Source: Larus michahellis
Lineage: Eukaryota > Chordata > Aves > Charadriiformes > Laridae
DNA length: 64,000 bases
NCBI RefSeq assembly: GCF_964199755.1
Contig: NC_133929.1
Location: 5,473,806-5,537,805, forward strand
Direction: 5' to 3'
This document shows positions 20,826-32,754 of the stretch, piece after piece. Made by a program: the position numbers and the translations under genes. Below the pieces are notes generated by a model. It searched no databases. It was given only the letters and a program-made list of their open reading frames with translations, and was not told where the DNA came from. Positions within the stretch are counted from its first letter, which is position 1; each line of letters begins with the position of its first letter.

Positions 20826-21375
20826 TGCTGGGCTGACCCTGGCTGGCAACTAAGCCCCACACAGCTGCTCACTTCCCCACCACCACCACCCAGCAAGATG
20901 GGGGAAGAAAATAAGAACAAAAGAAAGAAAACACGTGGGTCAAGATAAAAATATTTTAAAAAGCAAAGAAAAAGAGTAAGAAGAAAGAAAAAACAAAACA
21001 AATGATGCAAAGGTAATCACACACTACCTCCCACAAGTAGACTGATGTCCAACCAGTCCCTGAGCAATGACTACCTACTCAACAAAAACTCCCCTCCATT
21101 TTTATTGCTGAGCATGACATTATATGTCATGGAATATCTCTTTGATCGGTTCAAGTCAGCTGCCTGATTGTGTCTCCTCCCAACTTCTTGCCTACCCTCA
21201 GCCTACTCACTGGAGGGGCAGAGTGAGAAACAGAGAAGGTCTTGATGTTGTGTAAGCACTTCAGCAATAGCTAAAACAGTGTGTTATCAACACTGTTGTA
21301 GTCACAAATGTGAAGCATGGCACCATACCGGCTCCTATGAAGAAAATTAACTCCATCCCAGCCAAACCCAGTACA
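20826..21375 (-). repeat. LTR family B, solo copy, minus
   Basis: Reverse complement of the same LTR type found in plus orientation at 25220-25791. Shared landmarks are the GGCTGGGATRGTTTATTTT-like start, a segment on lung/kidney-bean spacing of TTCTCA...CCCCTCCAGT, and the terminal GGGGCTTAG end. It contains an A-rich and (CCA)n stretch near 20880. No coding genes. Confidence 0.7.
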
Positions 21376-22883
21376 TCATAATTTAAAGTCAGAACCACAC
21401 CAGGGTTTTCCCCCACCCCTTTCAAAGTGACAGAGGAACATTATTATTTACCTTCTACCACATGACACTATTCATAGGTCATCTTTGACAAGTGGATTCA
21501 TTGTACTCAATGTTCAGATCAGAGGCCAGTGAATTAAACAATACAGATGCTAATGAATTTAATGTTAATTTTCTTGATATGCTGTCTTCCAAAATGCTTT
21601 CAAACATTGTCTTCACAAGTGATATTCCAGAATTTAATGGTAGGAATGTAGTTATGGTCACAGACATGCTAGTATCTAACAGGAAAAGTGAGGAACCAAA
21701 AAAGTCTACCCCAAAGAATTAATAGAATTACTTTCAAGCTATATACTTTTGTAATACCTGACAAAATGAAAAACTTATGTTCAAAGGAAAGCATAAGGCT
21801 CATAACTCAAAGGACATTTGTCTCTAAGTGATGGAAGCCTTGCTAATCTGCTTTTAGTAGTCTACACTAATACACAGCTCTACATGTACATTTTCTTTTA
21901 GCAGTGAACTTTTTGCATTAAGTGTTAGTCACAAACAAGCATACCATAAAGATGAGGTTTAATTTTAAAGTATCTGTTGAGATTCAGGGATAACAGCCTA
22001 AAGACCAAGAGTAGGCTGTAACTCTTAACTGCTCAGATACCATCACTCTCCTCCTATTTTCCTTTGTTAGCCTCCCTCACACACCCCTGTAGGTGCCAAT
22101 TCACCCTCACACCTAAAGCTTTGAATATTCAATGTACTCATACCTTTTTATTTACCTTTTTCAGTAATATTTTGAGATTCTGATTTTCCTAGAGAAAGAC
22201 AAGTATTTACTAAATCAATGTTCTGTCCATCTGGGAGCCGGACACCCACACAGAGAATGAATTATTTTAGGAGGGTTTAGTATGAATACAGTAGTCTTTG
22301 TGGATCACAATGAAAACACGGGTCCTCATTTACTAACACTGGTTGTTGACACATGCTCACCTACTCCTCTTCTTCCTCTATTTCTTTTCTCTTCCTATTG
22401 CTCGTTTCCTTCTGGATTATCTTTATCCCCTCTCTACAAGGATCAAAGCCCATGCCTGCAGCAGCAAAATAAACATTAAAGCTGAAGTTAATTATCAGAA
22501 GCTGTATTTCCTGTTACTTACACCACGGACTGTAGCAGAAAAGGTGCAGTCCCACCTCAGGGAAATAGTCAGAATTTATAGCACTGAGGAGCCCCGAGAT
22601 CTTGCTCTGAATTCAATTGTTTTGCTTCACTGCAGGTACGTGCAGGGTTACACTTAGCAGACTGCATTGCAGACTATTTCTTCACATGATAAAATTAACC
22701 CCAAGAAATTCCAGGCTTTCATGCTGTTGCATGAAAAGGGGCAAAGCGGTTTTGGCAGAAGATAAACCCCCTTGCGTTCTAACACTCCTCACCGAGGTAG
22801 GAGGCTAGGTGCGGCTAGGTTTAAATTCTGAGTGATGCCCAATTCAGCACTATCAGTCCAATCGCGTTTAATATGCATTAAAC
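21376..22883. other. Unrecognised AT-rich stretch
   Basis: No gene or known repeat recognised. A 76-codon frame at 21492-21722 is discussed under rejected items. Confidence 0.45.
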
Positions 22884-23681
22884 TGTTACGATTTGGATAC
22901 ACTAATAGTGGACTGCACCTTCAGTCTAGTCGTGCTCCTGAACTAGCACGGCCACTCTCAAGTCTTTGGTCGCGTTCAGTGAGAAACTGAAATGACTAGC
23001 TACTTAAAAAAGTGCAGTTTATTTAAACAACGGGTATATAGGTTCTTAGGATTGCCGGTGATAAATACACTGTCTGCAAAGCACGTGCAAATGAAAGTAT
23101 TGTTACATATACAAAACGCGACAAAGTTATAAATGATACAGCCTGGCTATAAATGTAGGAGAGAGATTCTCTAGAGAAATTTCTAAGTTTCCCGAGGAAG
23201 CACTCGGTATAGTCTAAGTCTTACCCAAAGGCGTCCCTATGGGGGGGAAGAGAGGCTCAGCCCGTCAACTGATCCCGGAAGTCAGTGATGGAATTCTCCT
23301 CGACTTGTTCACGATGGTGTCTTCCCTGATATCCCCCCTCTCTTGGGCTATTTTTATACTATTTTTTTTTATCTTCACAGTGGAGTTTGAGTGACTTTAG
23401 TCATAAATACTTTTATTATGATTGGTGTACTCAAGGAGGAGTGGTCGCACCTTGGAGGCGGGTAGCCTCCGGTATCAAGGTGTGTTTTGGTACATTGTAA
23501 TGAGCAAAGTTCGCACAAAGGACAGCATTTCATCAAAATTGGACAAAATGTTGGCTCAGGTAGTGAGTAGGGCGCTTATCTGTTCCGTAGTACCATCTCG
23601 TCCCCATATCTGCTGTTCGTCACAAGGGAAGGCCACGGAACAATCGCATTCCGTTCCATCCCTCGTGTAGTTTCGCAAACA
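22884..23681 (-). repeat. Probable solo LTR, minus
   Basis: Sequence starting TGTTACGATTTGG and ending near a GCAAACA, with a TTTATT close to the left end (23024) and TTTTTATACTA near 23350. On the minus strand these are a poly(A) signal and a TATA box in LTR order. CpG content is higher than its surroundings. Boundaries are approximate and no clean target-site duplication was found. Confidence 0.55.
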
Positions 23682-24378
23682 ACCTTGTACAGGGAATTGC
23701 AGATGTTGCATTCTTCATGTGCCAGCTGCAGCTGTATTCTACCTCAGAAGCCTCTCGATTTCATGACTTTCCTTAATGTGTGAACAATGCTGTACTTTTG
23801 TATTCTTGGCCAATTTAGTAATTATTCCACACATGCATGGACCATATTTTAGATAGCAACTTTAAAATTGGCTCTGTTGCCCCCCTAAGAGATTGAAGAT
23901 GTCAGCTACAATATTTTAACTTCATTGAAGATATTAAAGTGCCACCTTTGCATAGTCCACAAAAGAGCAAAGAATTTTGACTGGTTTTAATGAAACATTT
24001 AAAAATATTAATTACCAAGACGATTTTACAATTATGTTCTCACTAAGGATTAAATTATCTACTCAGCATGAAAGTTTGGTTTAGCAAATACATCTGTCTA
24101 GTCTAATGTTTACAGACATTCACCAGCATCTCTGAAGTCAGACTACCAGTTAATTTGAATCAAGTTTCTTGAGCATCTCCATGTAGCTCTTTATTGTTAT
24201 ATCTAGATAGCTAAGAAAAACAACTTCAAAGTCAAGTCTTCATATTCCTCCGCACTTTGTTCTTCAATCAGCCATTTCAGTCCTACTCCAGTTGCTGGTA
24301 CAGTTCATCTCACTCACACACACAGCTGGGCCAGCACTCTGCTGGTTCTAATAGCTGACCCTCCTGTGCTCTCACCCT
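23682..24378. other. Unrecognised stretch
   Basis: AT-rich sequence between two LTRs with no feature I can support. Confidence 0.45.
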
Positions 24379-24802
24379 TGTCGCAGAAATACCCGGGATA
24401 CAATTTTGATCAGGTCAGAACAGAAGCAGTTTATTACTATAGCTATAGGAGAGAACACAGAGCAGCAGTGTGACAGACTTTGCTGATATGCTCTGTGCCC
24501 AAATGGGGCAGTTACAGAGTTTATATACTTCTGGGTTATACGACTTGTTCTTCACCAAACCATGTCAGATAAGCAGGACTATAGAAAATTGCAACAGAGT
24601 GGTCACATGGATTGCTTCATGTAGGGAGGCTCCAGAAAGTCAGATAAGGAAGCTCTAGACAAGTACCTCTTTTTTGCAAATATTTCACTCTACTTAATTA
24701 AATCATGCTGAATCAGTGATGCCATTAGGTCATGCTGACACGTATTTCTCAACTAGTGAGGCCTACAAAGGCCTATGATACATTAACTACTTTACTTCCA
24801 CA
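24379..24802 (-). repeat. LTR of an older retrovirus, minus
   Basis: Reads TGTGGAAGTAAAG to a CTGCGACA end on the minus strand. It is preceded, in element direction, by a polypurine tract AAAGGGGGAAA (24803-24813), so it is a 3' LTR with part of its internal region still attached (to about 25157). Confidence 0.75.
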
Positions 24803-25063
24803 TTTCCCCCTTTGAGACTTATAGTCTCACACCATCTTTCTCTTAAAGGTCTAGAACAGAGTAGAAGGGCCGCAGGCACCCTGCTCATGACTCCTGGGAG
24901 CCCAGGATCAATCATTGCATAGGCCGTGCTGTCCCATCATCTGTTCTTGCCTTTAGACTTCATAATCCTTTATATTCATTAGTCCAAGCACTTCTTCCTT
25001 CTCTTCTTCCTCATCCCCCAATGCACTCGGTGTTATTACTCTGGCCTCCACTTGAGCCATGCC

Positions 25064-25157
25064 TTATTTCATCCCCTCATAGACGAATTTGCCACAGCAT
25101 AAGATCAGCTGAACCAATATACATGCAACCACCACGGTTAATAATCCCAACAAAACC
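25064..25157 (-). pseudogene. env transmembrane tail fragment
   Basis: Minus-strand fragment encoding a hydrophobic membrane segment (LLGLLTVVVACILVQLILC) followed by GKFVYEGMK and a stop at 25064-25066. It lies upstream of the polypurine tract and LTR at 24379-24802, the position of the Env TM anchor. The rest of env is absent. It belongs to a different element from the provirus at 6945-16215. Confidence 0.6.
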
Positions 25158-25215
25158 ATAGCCCCATACTAGCTACTATGAAGAAAATTAACTCTATCCC
25201 AGACAAAATCAGCAC
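25158..25215 (-). repeat. Short LTR family B fragment, inverted to its neighbour
   Basis: About 55 bp in minus orientation matching the first bases of the plus-strand LTR that begins at 25220. Together they form a head-to-head inverted repeat with arms ending in AGCTACTATGAAGAAAAT-like sequence. Confidence 0.65.
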
Positions 25216-25219
25216 AGGT

Positions 25220-25791
25220 TGTTATACTGGTTTTGGCTGGGATAGTTTATTTTCTTCATAGTAGCTTGTATGGTGCTATGTTTTGGATTTGTGATGAAAA
25301 TACATTGATGTTGTAGTTACTGCTGAACAGTGCTTACACAGAGTCAAGGCCTTCTCTGCTTCTCACATTGCCCCTCCAGTAAGTAGGCTGTCAGTGCACA
25401 AGAAGCTGGGAAGAAACACAGATGGGACAGCTGATCTAAACTGACCAAAGGAATATTCCATACCATATGACATCACGCTCAGAAATAAAAGCTGGGGGAA
25501 GAAGAAGGAAGTGAGGGACGTTCAGAGTGATGGCATTTGTCTTCCCAAGTAACTGTTACAGATGATGAAGCCCTGCTTTCCTGGAGATGACTAAACATCT
25601 GCTTGCTGATGGGAAGCAGTGAATGAATTTTGCTTTGCTTGCATGCACAGCTTTTGCCTTACCTATTAAACTGTCTTTATCTTGACTCACAAGTTTTCAC
25701 ACCTTTACCCTTCTGAGTCTCTTCCCCATCATACTGGTGAGTAGTGAGAGAGCAGCTGTGGGGCTTAGCAGCTGGCTGGGATTAAACCACA
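25220..25791 (+). repeat. LTR family B, plus copy
   Basis: Starts TGTTATACTGG and ends near TTAAACCACA. Same family as 20826-21375, in opposite orientation. It contains AATAAA-like signals (near 25483) and no coding sequence. Confidence 0.7.
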
Positions 25792-25991
25792 AGAGTAGTA
25801 GAAGATATAAGCAGATAAATTTTTCATTACAAAGGCATCAGGGGATGAAATCCATGGAGTACAAGTACCTCTCCTTGAGGGGGTAAGGCCTTATAAGCAC
25901 TGGAGTCACATAACCAGTAATGACCAGAAATAAGGAGAGTAGCAAAGGGAGGTTTTGTTTGGGTTTGACAACTGAGTGGTAGGGCTCTTTC

Positions 25992-26760
25992 AGTTACACG
26001 GTTTGGGCTGGGCTGGCCACTAAACAAGCAACAGATGCTATCTTTAACCTATCTCCCTTCAGAGGAGAGGAAAGTGAATGAGAGAGAGAATTTATGGTTT
26101 GAAAAATAAATTAAACTAATGAAATATTAATAATAAAATAATAAAAAGAAAAGATAATATTAATAAGAAAATAACGAAATAGATATGATATATACAAAAC
26201 TGTATCAAGCTCCCAGAATGATGATCACATCACTGGCAGGTACTGGGAAAGTCTCAGACTGGACTCAGTGACGGACAGGAACTGGATTCCAGATCTGGAG
26301 TCAGGAACGCATGGGTTGGGATCAAAGGCAGATGAACAGACAGGGTCCTCCTCACTGGAGAACCAGTGGACGCTGGCCACTGGAGAAAAGAAAGAGAGCT
26401 GACCTTTTGATCCCTCAGGTTTTATACTGAGCATGGGGCAAATGGGATGGAATACCCCTGTTGGTCAGTTTTGGGTCACCTGTCCTGTCTGCTCCTCCCT
26501 GCAGGTGGGACCCCTCTACGCTTCTCCACTTCTGACCCTCTAACGGGGCAAACAGCGAAGTTAGCTGACCTTGGTTGTTATAGCAATAAGTATAAGCAAG
26601 AGCCTCTCTGCATACCATTCCTTGGCATTCACTATAAACATCAGACTTTATCTGCTAGAAGCAGTCACTGTCTGAAAAACATGCCGTTAATTTCAGAGAG
26701 TTCAGTTAGAGGAGACTTGACTGAAAAGTAAAATTATTGAAAAGAAAATTGGTTTTGTTT
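25992..26760 (-). repeat. LTR family C, minus
   Basis: On the minus strand it ends in CCAGCCCAAACCGTG and holds a TATAAAA box (26417-26424). A U5 segment of the same family lies in plus orientation at 35357-35493. The right limit is uncertain. There is a very AT-rich stretch at 26095-26200. Confidence 0.55.
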
Positions 26761-26774
26761 TACCTCAAACCAGG

Positions 26775-27162
26775 ATAGCAATAAAACCCTACGATGGAAG
26801 AAGGCTCAGAGGAGATGGGCAAGGGCAATGTGCCCATAAAGCTCAGGCAATAATGTATGGTGTGACTGACCACAGCTGTTGCAACGAAAGCTGACTTTAT
26901 CTCAACACAAAGGGGAAGAAAGGTTGCCTTTGTTTTAGATAAACAGCTATGACAGTTGAGTGGATCAACTGGTGATATAAATTTCTCCCTGAGGTCATTC
27001 AAAGTGTGTCTCCCTGAGTTAGTCAGAGCAGCATGGGGGGGAGTGAACATGTGGCTCAGCCCAACATAGAGTATAAAAACTGAACAACTAAGAAAAGAAT
27101 TTCAAAGACCGATTGAGCTGGCTTTAACACCTGTATACCTTCATGGCGACTGTGGATGCCCA
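26775..27162 (+). repeat. LTR family D, copy 1, truncated by a CR1
   Basis: U3 and TATA (GTATAAAAACTG near 27070) of an LTR with a near match at 61465-61965, including the shared GATGCCCAGCATCAT. It stops where CR1-2 begins at 27163. Confidence 0.65.
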
Positions 27163-28210
27163 GCATCATAGAATCACAGAATCACAGAATGGTTTGGGTT
27201 GGAAGGGACCTTAAAGATCATGTTGTTCCAACTCCCCTGCCATGGACAGGGACACCTCCCACTAGACCAGGCTGCTCAAAGCCCCATCCAGCCTGGCCTT
27301 GAACACTTCCAGGGATGGGGCATCCAGAGCTTCCCCGGGCAACCTGTTCCAGTGCCTCACCACCCTCACAGTAAAGAATTTCTTCCTAATATTCAATCTA
27401 AATCTCCCCTCTTTCAGTTTAAAAACCATTACCCCTTGTCCTATCATTACACTCCCTCATAAAGAGTCCCTCCCCATCCCTCCTGTAGGCCCCCTTTAGG
27501 TACTGGAAGGCTGCTATAAGGTCTCCCTGGAGCCTTCTCTTCTCCAGGCTGAACAACCCCAGCTCTCTCAGCCTGTCCTCATAGCAGAGGTGCTCCAGCC
27601 CTCTGATCATCTTCGTGGCCCTCCTCTGGACCCATTCCAACAGGTCCACGTCCTTCTTGTGCTGAAGGTTCCAGAGCCGGACACAGTACTCCAGATGGGG
27701 TCTCACCAGAGCAGAGTAGAGGGGTAGAATCACCTCCCTCAACCTGCTGGCCATACTTCTTTTGATGCAGCCCAGGATGCGGTTGGCTTTCTGGGCTGCA
27801 AGCACGCATTGCCTGCTCATGTTGAGCTTTTCATCTACCAGTACCCCCAAGTCCTTCTCCTCAGGGCTGCTTTCAAGCCATTCTCTGCCCAGCCTGTATT
27901 TGTGCCTGGGATTGCCGTGACCCAGGTGCAGGACCTTGCACTTGGCTTGGTTGAACTTCATGCAGTTCACATGGGCCTGTGAGGGCCCATGTCAAGGTTT
28001 CTCTGGCTGGCATCCCTTCCCTCCAGTGTATCGACCACATGACACAGCTTGGTTTCATTGGCAAACTTGCTGAGGGTATACTCAATCCCACTGTCCATGC
28101 CTCCAACAAAGATGTTAAACAGCACCAGTCCCAGTACTGACCCCTGAGGAATGCCACTCGTCACTGGTTTCCACTTGGACATGGAGCCGTTGACTGCAAC
28201 CCTTTGAGTG
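27163..28210 (-). mobile_element. CR1 copy 2, 3' part (minus)
   Basis: 3' portion of a minus-strand CR1: the repeated octamer ATAGAATCACAGAATCACAG tail, 3' UTR, and the RT C-terminal half (for example [29 protein letters not shown]) with several frameshifts. Its 5' part continues at 29708 after an inserted CR1. Confidence 0.9.
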
Positions 28211-29707
28211 GGCTTTTGAGCTGGCAGATGTTATTACTAGACCGCTCTCCATTGTCTTTGCAAGGTCATGGGGAACAGGAGAGGTGCCTGAGGACTGGAG
28301 GAAGGCTGACATCACTCCAATCTTCAAAAAAGGCAAGAAGGAGGAGCCAGGGAACTACAGGCCGGTTAGTCTCACCTCTGTCCCTGGGAAGGTAATGGAG
28401 CGACTCATTCTGGATGTCGTCTCCAAACACGTAGAGGAACAGGAAGTCATTGGAAGTGGTCAGCATGGATTTACCAAGGGCAAATCATGCCTGACCAACC
28501 TGATAGCTTTCTATGATGTTATAACGGGTTGGCTGGATGAGGGGAGAGCCGTAGATGTCATCTACCTTGACCTTAGCAAGGCTTTTGACACTGTCTCCCA
28601 TAACATCCTCATCAGGAAGCTGAGGAAGTATGGGCTAGACGAGGTGACAGTGAGGTGGATCGAGAGCTGGCTGAGTGACAGAACTCAGAGGGTTGTGATC
28701 AGCGGCACAGAGTCCAGTTGGAGGCCTGTAACCAGTGGTGTCCCTCAGGGGTCAATACTCGGTCCAATTTTGTTCAATATATTCATTAATGACCTAGATG
28801 AGGGGACAGAGTGTATCCTCAGCAAGTTTGCTGATGATACCAAGCTGGGAGGGGTGGCCGACACTCCGGAGGGCCGTGCTGCCATCCAGCGTGACCTGGA
28901 CAGGCTGGAGAGCTGGGCAGAGAAGAACCTAATGAGGTTCAACAAAAGCAAGTGTAGGGTCCTGCACCTGGGAAGGAAGAATGCCAAACACCAGTATAGG
29001 TTAGGGGTGGACCTGCTGGGAAGCAGCTCTGAGGAGAAGGACCTGGGGGTCCTAGTAGACAGCAAATTATCCATGAGCCAGCAGTGTGCCCTTGTCGCCA
29101 AGAAGGCCAATGGCATCCTGGGCTGCATAGGGAAGACTGTGGCCAGTAGGTCGAGGGAGGTCATTCTCCCCCTCTACTCTGCACTGGTGAGGCCACAACT
29201 GGAGTACTGTGTCCAGTTTTGGGCTCCCCAGTTCAAGAGGGACAGGGAACTACTGGAGCGAGTCCAGCATAGGGCAACCAAGATGATTATGGGACTGGAG
29301 CACCTCCCTTATGAGGAAAGGCTGAAAGAGCTGGGACTCTTTAGCCTGGAGAAGAGAAGGTTGAGGGGGGACCTGATTAATGTTTACAAGTATCTAAAGG
29401 GTGGGTTTAAGGAGGACGGAGCCAGGCTCTTTTCAGTGGTTCCCGGTGACAGGACAAGGGGCAATGGGCACAAGCTAGAACATAGGAAGTTCCGTTCAAA
29501 TACACGGAAAAACTTCTTTACAGTGAGGGTGACAGAGCACTGGAACAGGCTGCCCAGGGAGGTTGTGGAGTCCCCTTCTCTGGAGATTTTCAAGACCCGC
29601 CTGGATGCAGCCCTGAGGGATGTGCTTTAGGCAATCCTGCTCTAGCAGGGGAGTTGGACTAGATGATCTCTAGAGGTCCCTTCCAACTCTGAAGATTCCG
29701 TGATTCC
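28211..29707 (+). mobile_element. CR1 copy 3, inserted inside CR1 copy 2
   Basis: Plus-strand, 5'-truncated CR1 with a reading frame open from 28212 to a TAG at 29628-29630 (about 470 codons). It covers the RT core and C-terminal domain: [42 protein letters not shown] 3' UTR and ATTCCGTGATTCCG tail follow. The host CR1 continues on both sides and the junctions share GAGTG (28206-28210 and 29708-29712), consistent with a short target-site duplication. No nonsense codon in the RT part suggests it is younger than its host. Confidence 0.92.
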
Positions 29708-31318
29708 GAGTGTGGCCATCTAGCCAGTTCCTTATCCACCAAGTGGTTCATCCATCCATCAAATCCATGCTTTTCCAATTTTTAGACCAGGATGTTGTGC
29801 GGGACAGGGTCAAATGCTTTGCATAAGTTCAGGTAGATGACGTTGGTTGCTCTCCACTTATCCACCAATGCTGTAACTCCGTCATAGAAGGCCACCAAAT
29901 TTGTCAGGCATGACTTGCCTTTGGTGAAGTCATGTTGGCTATCACCAATCACCTCCTTATTTGCCATGTGCCTTAGCAGAGATTCCAGGAGGATCTGCTC
30001 CATGATCTTGCCAGGCACAGAGGTGAGACTGACTGGCCTGTAGTTCCCTGGGTCTTCCTTTTTCCCTTTTTGAAAATGGGGGTTATGTTTCCCCTTTTCC
30101 AGTCAGTGGGAACTTCACCAGACTGCCACAACTTTTCAAATATAATGGAAAGCAGCTTAGCAACTTCATCCGCCAGTTCCCTCAGAACCCGTGGATGGAT
30201 TTCATCAGGTCCCATGGACTTGTATACCTTCAGGTTCCTCAGATGGTTTCAAACATGATCTTCTCCTACAGTGGGCAGTTCTTCATTCTCATAGTCCTTG
30301 CCTTTGCCTTCTGCTACTTGGGTGGTGTGTGGCTGGAGCCCTTGCTGGTGAAGACCAAGGCGAAGAATTCTTTCAGTACCTCAGCCTTCTCCATATCCTG
30401 GGTGACCAGGTCTTCTGCTTCCTTCCAGAGATGGCCCACATCTTCCTTAGTCTTGCCTTTATCCCTGATGTATTTCTAGAAGTTTTTCTTGTTATTCTTG
30501 ATGTCCCTGGCCAGATTTAATTCTATCTGGGCTTTAGCTTGCCTAATCTGGTTCCTGGCCACTCAGACAGTTTCTCTGTATTCCTCCCAATCACCCTTGT
30601 CCTTGCTTCCACCCTCTGTAGGCCTCCTTTTTGCTTTTGAGCTTGTCCAGGAGATCCTTCTTCATCCACGCAGGCCTCCTGGCATTTTTGCCTGACTTGT
30701 TCTTTCTTGGGGTGCACTGCTCCTGAGCTTGGAGGAGGTGATCCTTGAATACTAACCAGCTCTCTTGGGCCCCTCTCCCCTCCAGTGCTTTTTCCCATGT
30801 TACCCTGCCAAGCAGGTCCCTCAAGAGGCCAAAGTCTGTTCTCCTGAAGTGGAGGGTGCAGCTTGCTGCATACCTTCCTCACTGCCCTAAGGATCTTTAA
30901 TTCTACCATTCCATGATCACTGCAGCCAAGGCTACCCTTGAGCTGCAGCCCCTCCTTGTTGGTAAGGACAAGGTCCAGCATAGCTCCTCTCCTCATTGGC
31001 TCCTCTACCATTTGAAGAAGAAATTTGTCATCAACATATTCCAAGAACTTCCTGGATTTCTTGTGCCCTGCTGTGTTGTCCTTCCAACAAATATCAGGGT
31101 GGTTGAAGTCCCTCATGAGGACCAGGGTCTGTGAACGCGATGCTGTTCCTATCTGTCTATGGAGGGCCTCATCCACTCTGTCGTCCTGGTCAGGTGGCCT
31201 GTAGCAGACCCCTACTGTAATGTCACCTGCCCCTGGGTTCCCTTTAATATTGACCCATAGGCTCTCCATTGGCTCTTCATCCATCCCCAGGTAGAGCTCC
31301 ATGGACTCCAGCTGGTCA
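29708..31318 (-). mobile_element. CR1 copy 2, 5' part (minus)
   Basis: Continuation of CR1 copy 2: RT fingers and palm (29782-30215, frameshifted), linker, and an AP-endonuclease segment (30523-31302) with GVCYRPPDQDD, RDFNHPDICW and GCSDHGMVE. The Met-Arg-Asp in place of the usual Gly-Asp before FNHPD is a change in a conserved box. The 5' end is truncated near 31318. Confidence 0.88.
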
Positions 31319-32034
31319 TAGGGTAGCAGAGAACTGTTTTAATTGGGAAAACCTGTGAGAAGAATTTTCAAAATGGCAGGAAAGTCATAAATGGAAAGCA
31401 AAGGCAGGCAAGAGACCTTCATTGGGATCCTTACAGAGGCATTAGTGGCAGCAAACACCTTGCTAATTGCCAAAGATCAGGAACTAAATGCTGCTAGGCA
31501 GGAATTAAACATTACTAAGCAAAAGCTAATTGCCACTGAACAGGAACTGTTACTTGGCAGGAAGTAAACCTTACTAAGCAGGAGCTAAACGCTACCAGGC
31601 AGAAAGTTCGGGACACTGAACAGTGAGCTAAGGATGCAGAGGTATGAGCCTTTGAATCTCGTAGTTTTGTTAAGGAACAATTACTTCAACAATTGGAAAC
31701 TAACCTCAGACCTCAGGCTTTATGCCATCTAGAGAATACTCATCAAGTCTCAGAGTGAGATCATGTAAAGAATATATATAAATGAGACCTAGCGATGAGG
31801 AGGATGATTCTGAGCCTCTTGCTCCCACATTACCCAAACATAATCTGGATAGCACAGCTTCATGGTACTCCATCAATAAAACTTCCACAGTATAACCTCC
31901 AGCTCCTCCCAGAGGCAAAGGTGCTACCCTGCCACCTCAGGTCACAATGACGGCTACAAACTATACTGCAGAACAGTTAAGGCACATAAATCAGAAATCA
32001 AGGCTCAGAAATCAAGTATACTGATGATGGGGTG
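31319..32034 (+). pseudogene. Decayed coding remnant, probably retroviral gag
   Basis: No intact frame, but plus-strand reading from about 31391 shows ALVAANTLLIAKDQELNAA and repeated coiled-coil units of the type ELNxTKQ/ELNAARQ, broken by stops. Near 31930 PPQVTMTATNYTAEQLRHI looks like a Gag matrix-capsid junction. I infer an old retroviral gag; it has no relation I can show to the provirus at 6945-16215. An alternative is a host coiled-coil pseudogene. Confidence 0.4.
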
Positions 32035-32754
32035 TGTGGCGGTGTGCTCTCCCCTTTTTCCCTTTTCCCCCCCTGGGCTCCTGCTCAAGCCATGGCCATC
32101 AGCGGGAGTTGTTATGAGTTGCACTTGAACTTTGGGGGATGGCTGGCAACATAACCAAAACACTGTCTGGAGCGGGAACCTAGGTATCTTGTTCCCATGA
32201 GAATATGACTATAGGTCAATTATCTTACTCCATAAATAGCGGACAGCCCAAGAGCCCCTTTGAGCTCTCCTGCACAGCAGCGGGCTGCACAACAGGATCT
32301 CCCCTTGAGCGGGGACGCTTGCTTAAGGTTCTGCTCCTTGAGGTTGAGAGATTCCTTGCCGCAGCAGATTCTCGGTAAGTGACTAAGAGCATGCTAAACT
32401 TTGAAATCTTAGCTGAGTGAGATAAGGATTGACTGTGCATATATAATCCTTTAGACATAAACCATTGACCAAGTCTGGGACTAGGATTGGATCCAGCCGC
32501 CCCTAGGCTCCTCTCTGAGAAGGAGTTTAGAAAGCAAGGGGGTCCTTTCTGAACCTCGTGACTCAACAGGAGGGTCTCTCTGACAGCTTGTCTGACCCTG
32601 GCCTCTATGCAGTAAATAATCAAGTGTACCTTGGCATCGAATCTCGTAAAACACTGTCGCATTCACTACTAACTTTGTTAAATCACTGTTTTATGTTAAT
32701 AAACATTTCACTGCTTCTCTCTTACAAGTGAAGTTATTCACTCTGCCCGCGACA
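32035..32754 (+). repeat. Solo LTR with 5 bp duplication
   Basis: Begins TGTGGCGG and ends CCCGCGACA, with AATAAA at 32698-32703. Flanked by GGGTG on both sides (32030-32034 and 32755-32759). Five-base duplications are usual for several vertebrate ERV groups. No internal sequence. Confidence 0.85.

Noticed and set aside
21492-21722. 76-codon frame (SEASELNNTDANEFNVNFLD)
   Set aside because: AT-rich region, no family resemblance, no splice context or conserved neighbours; an overlapping frame exists on the other strand.
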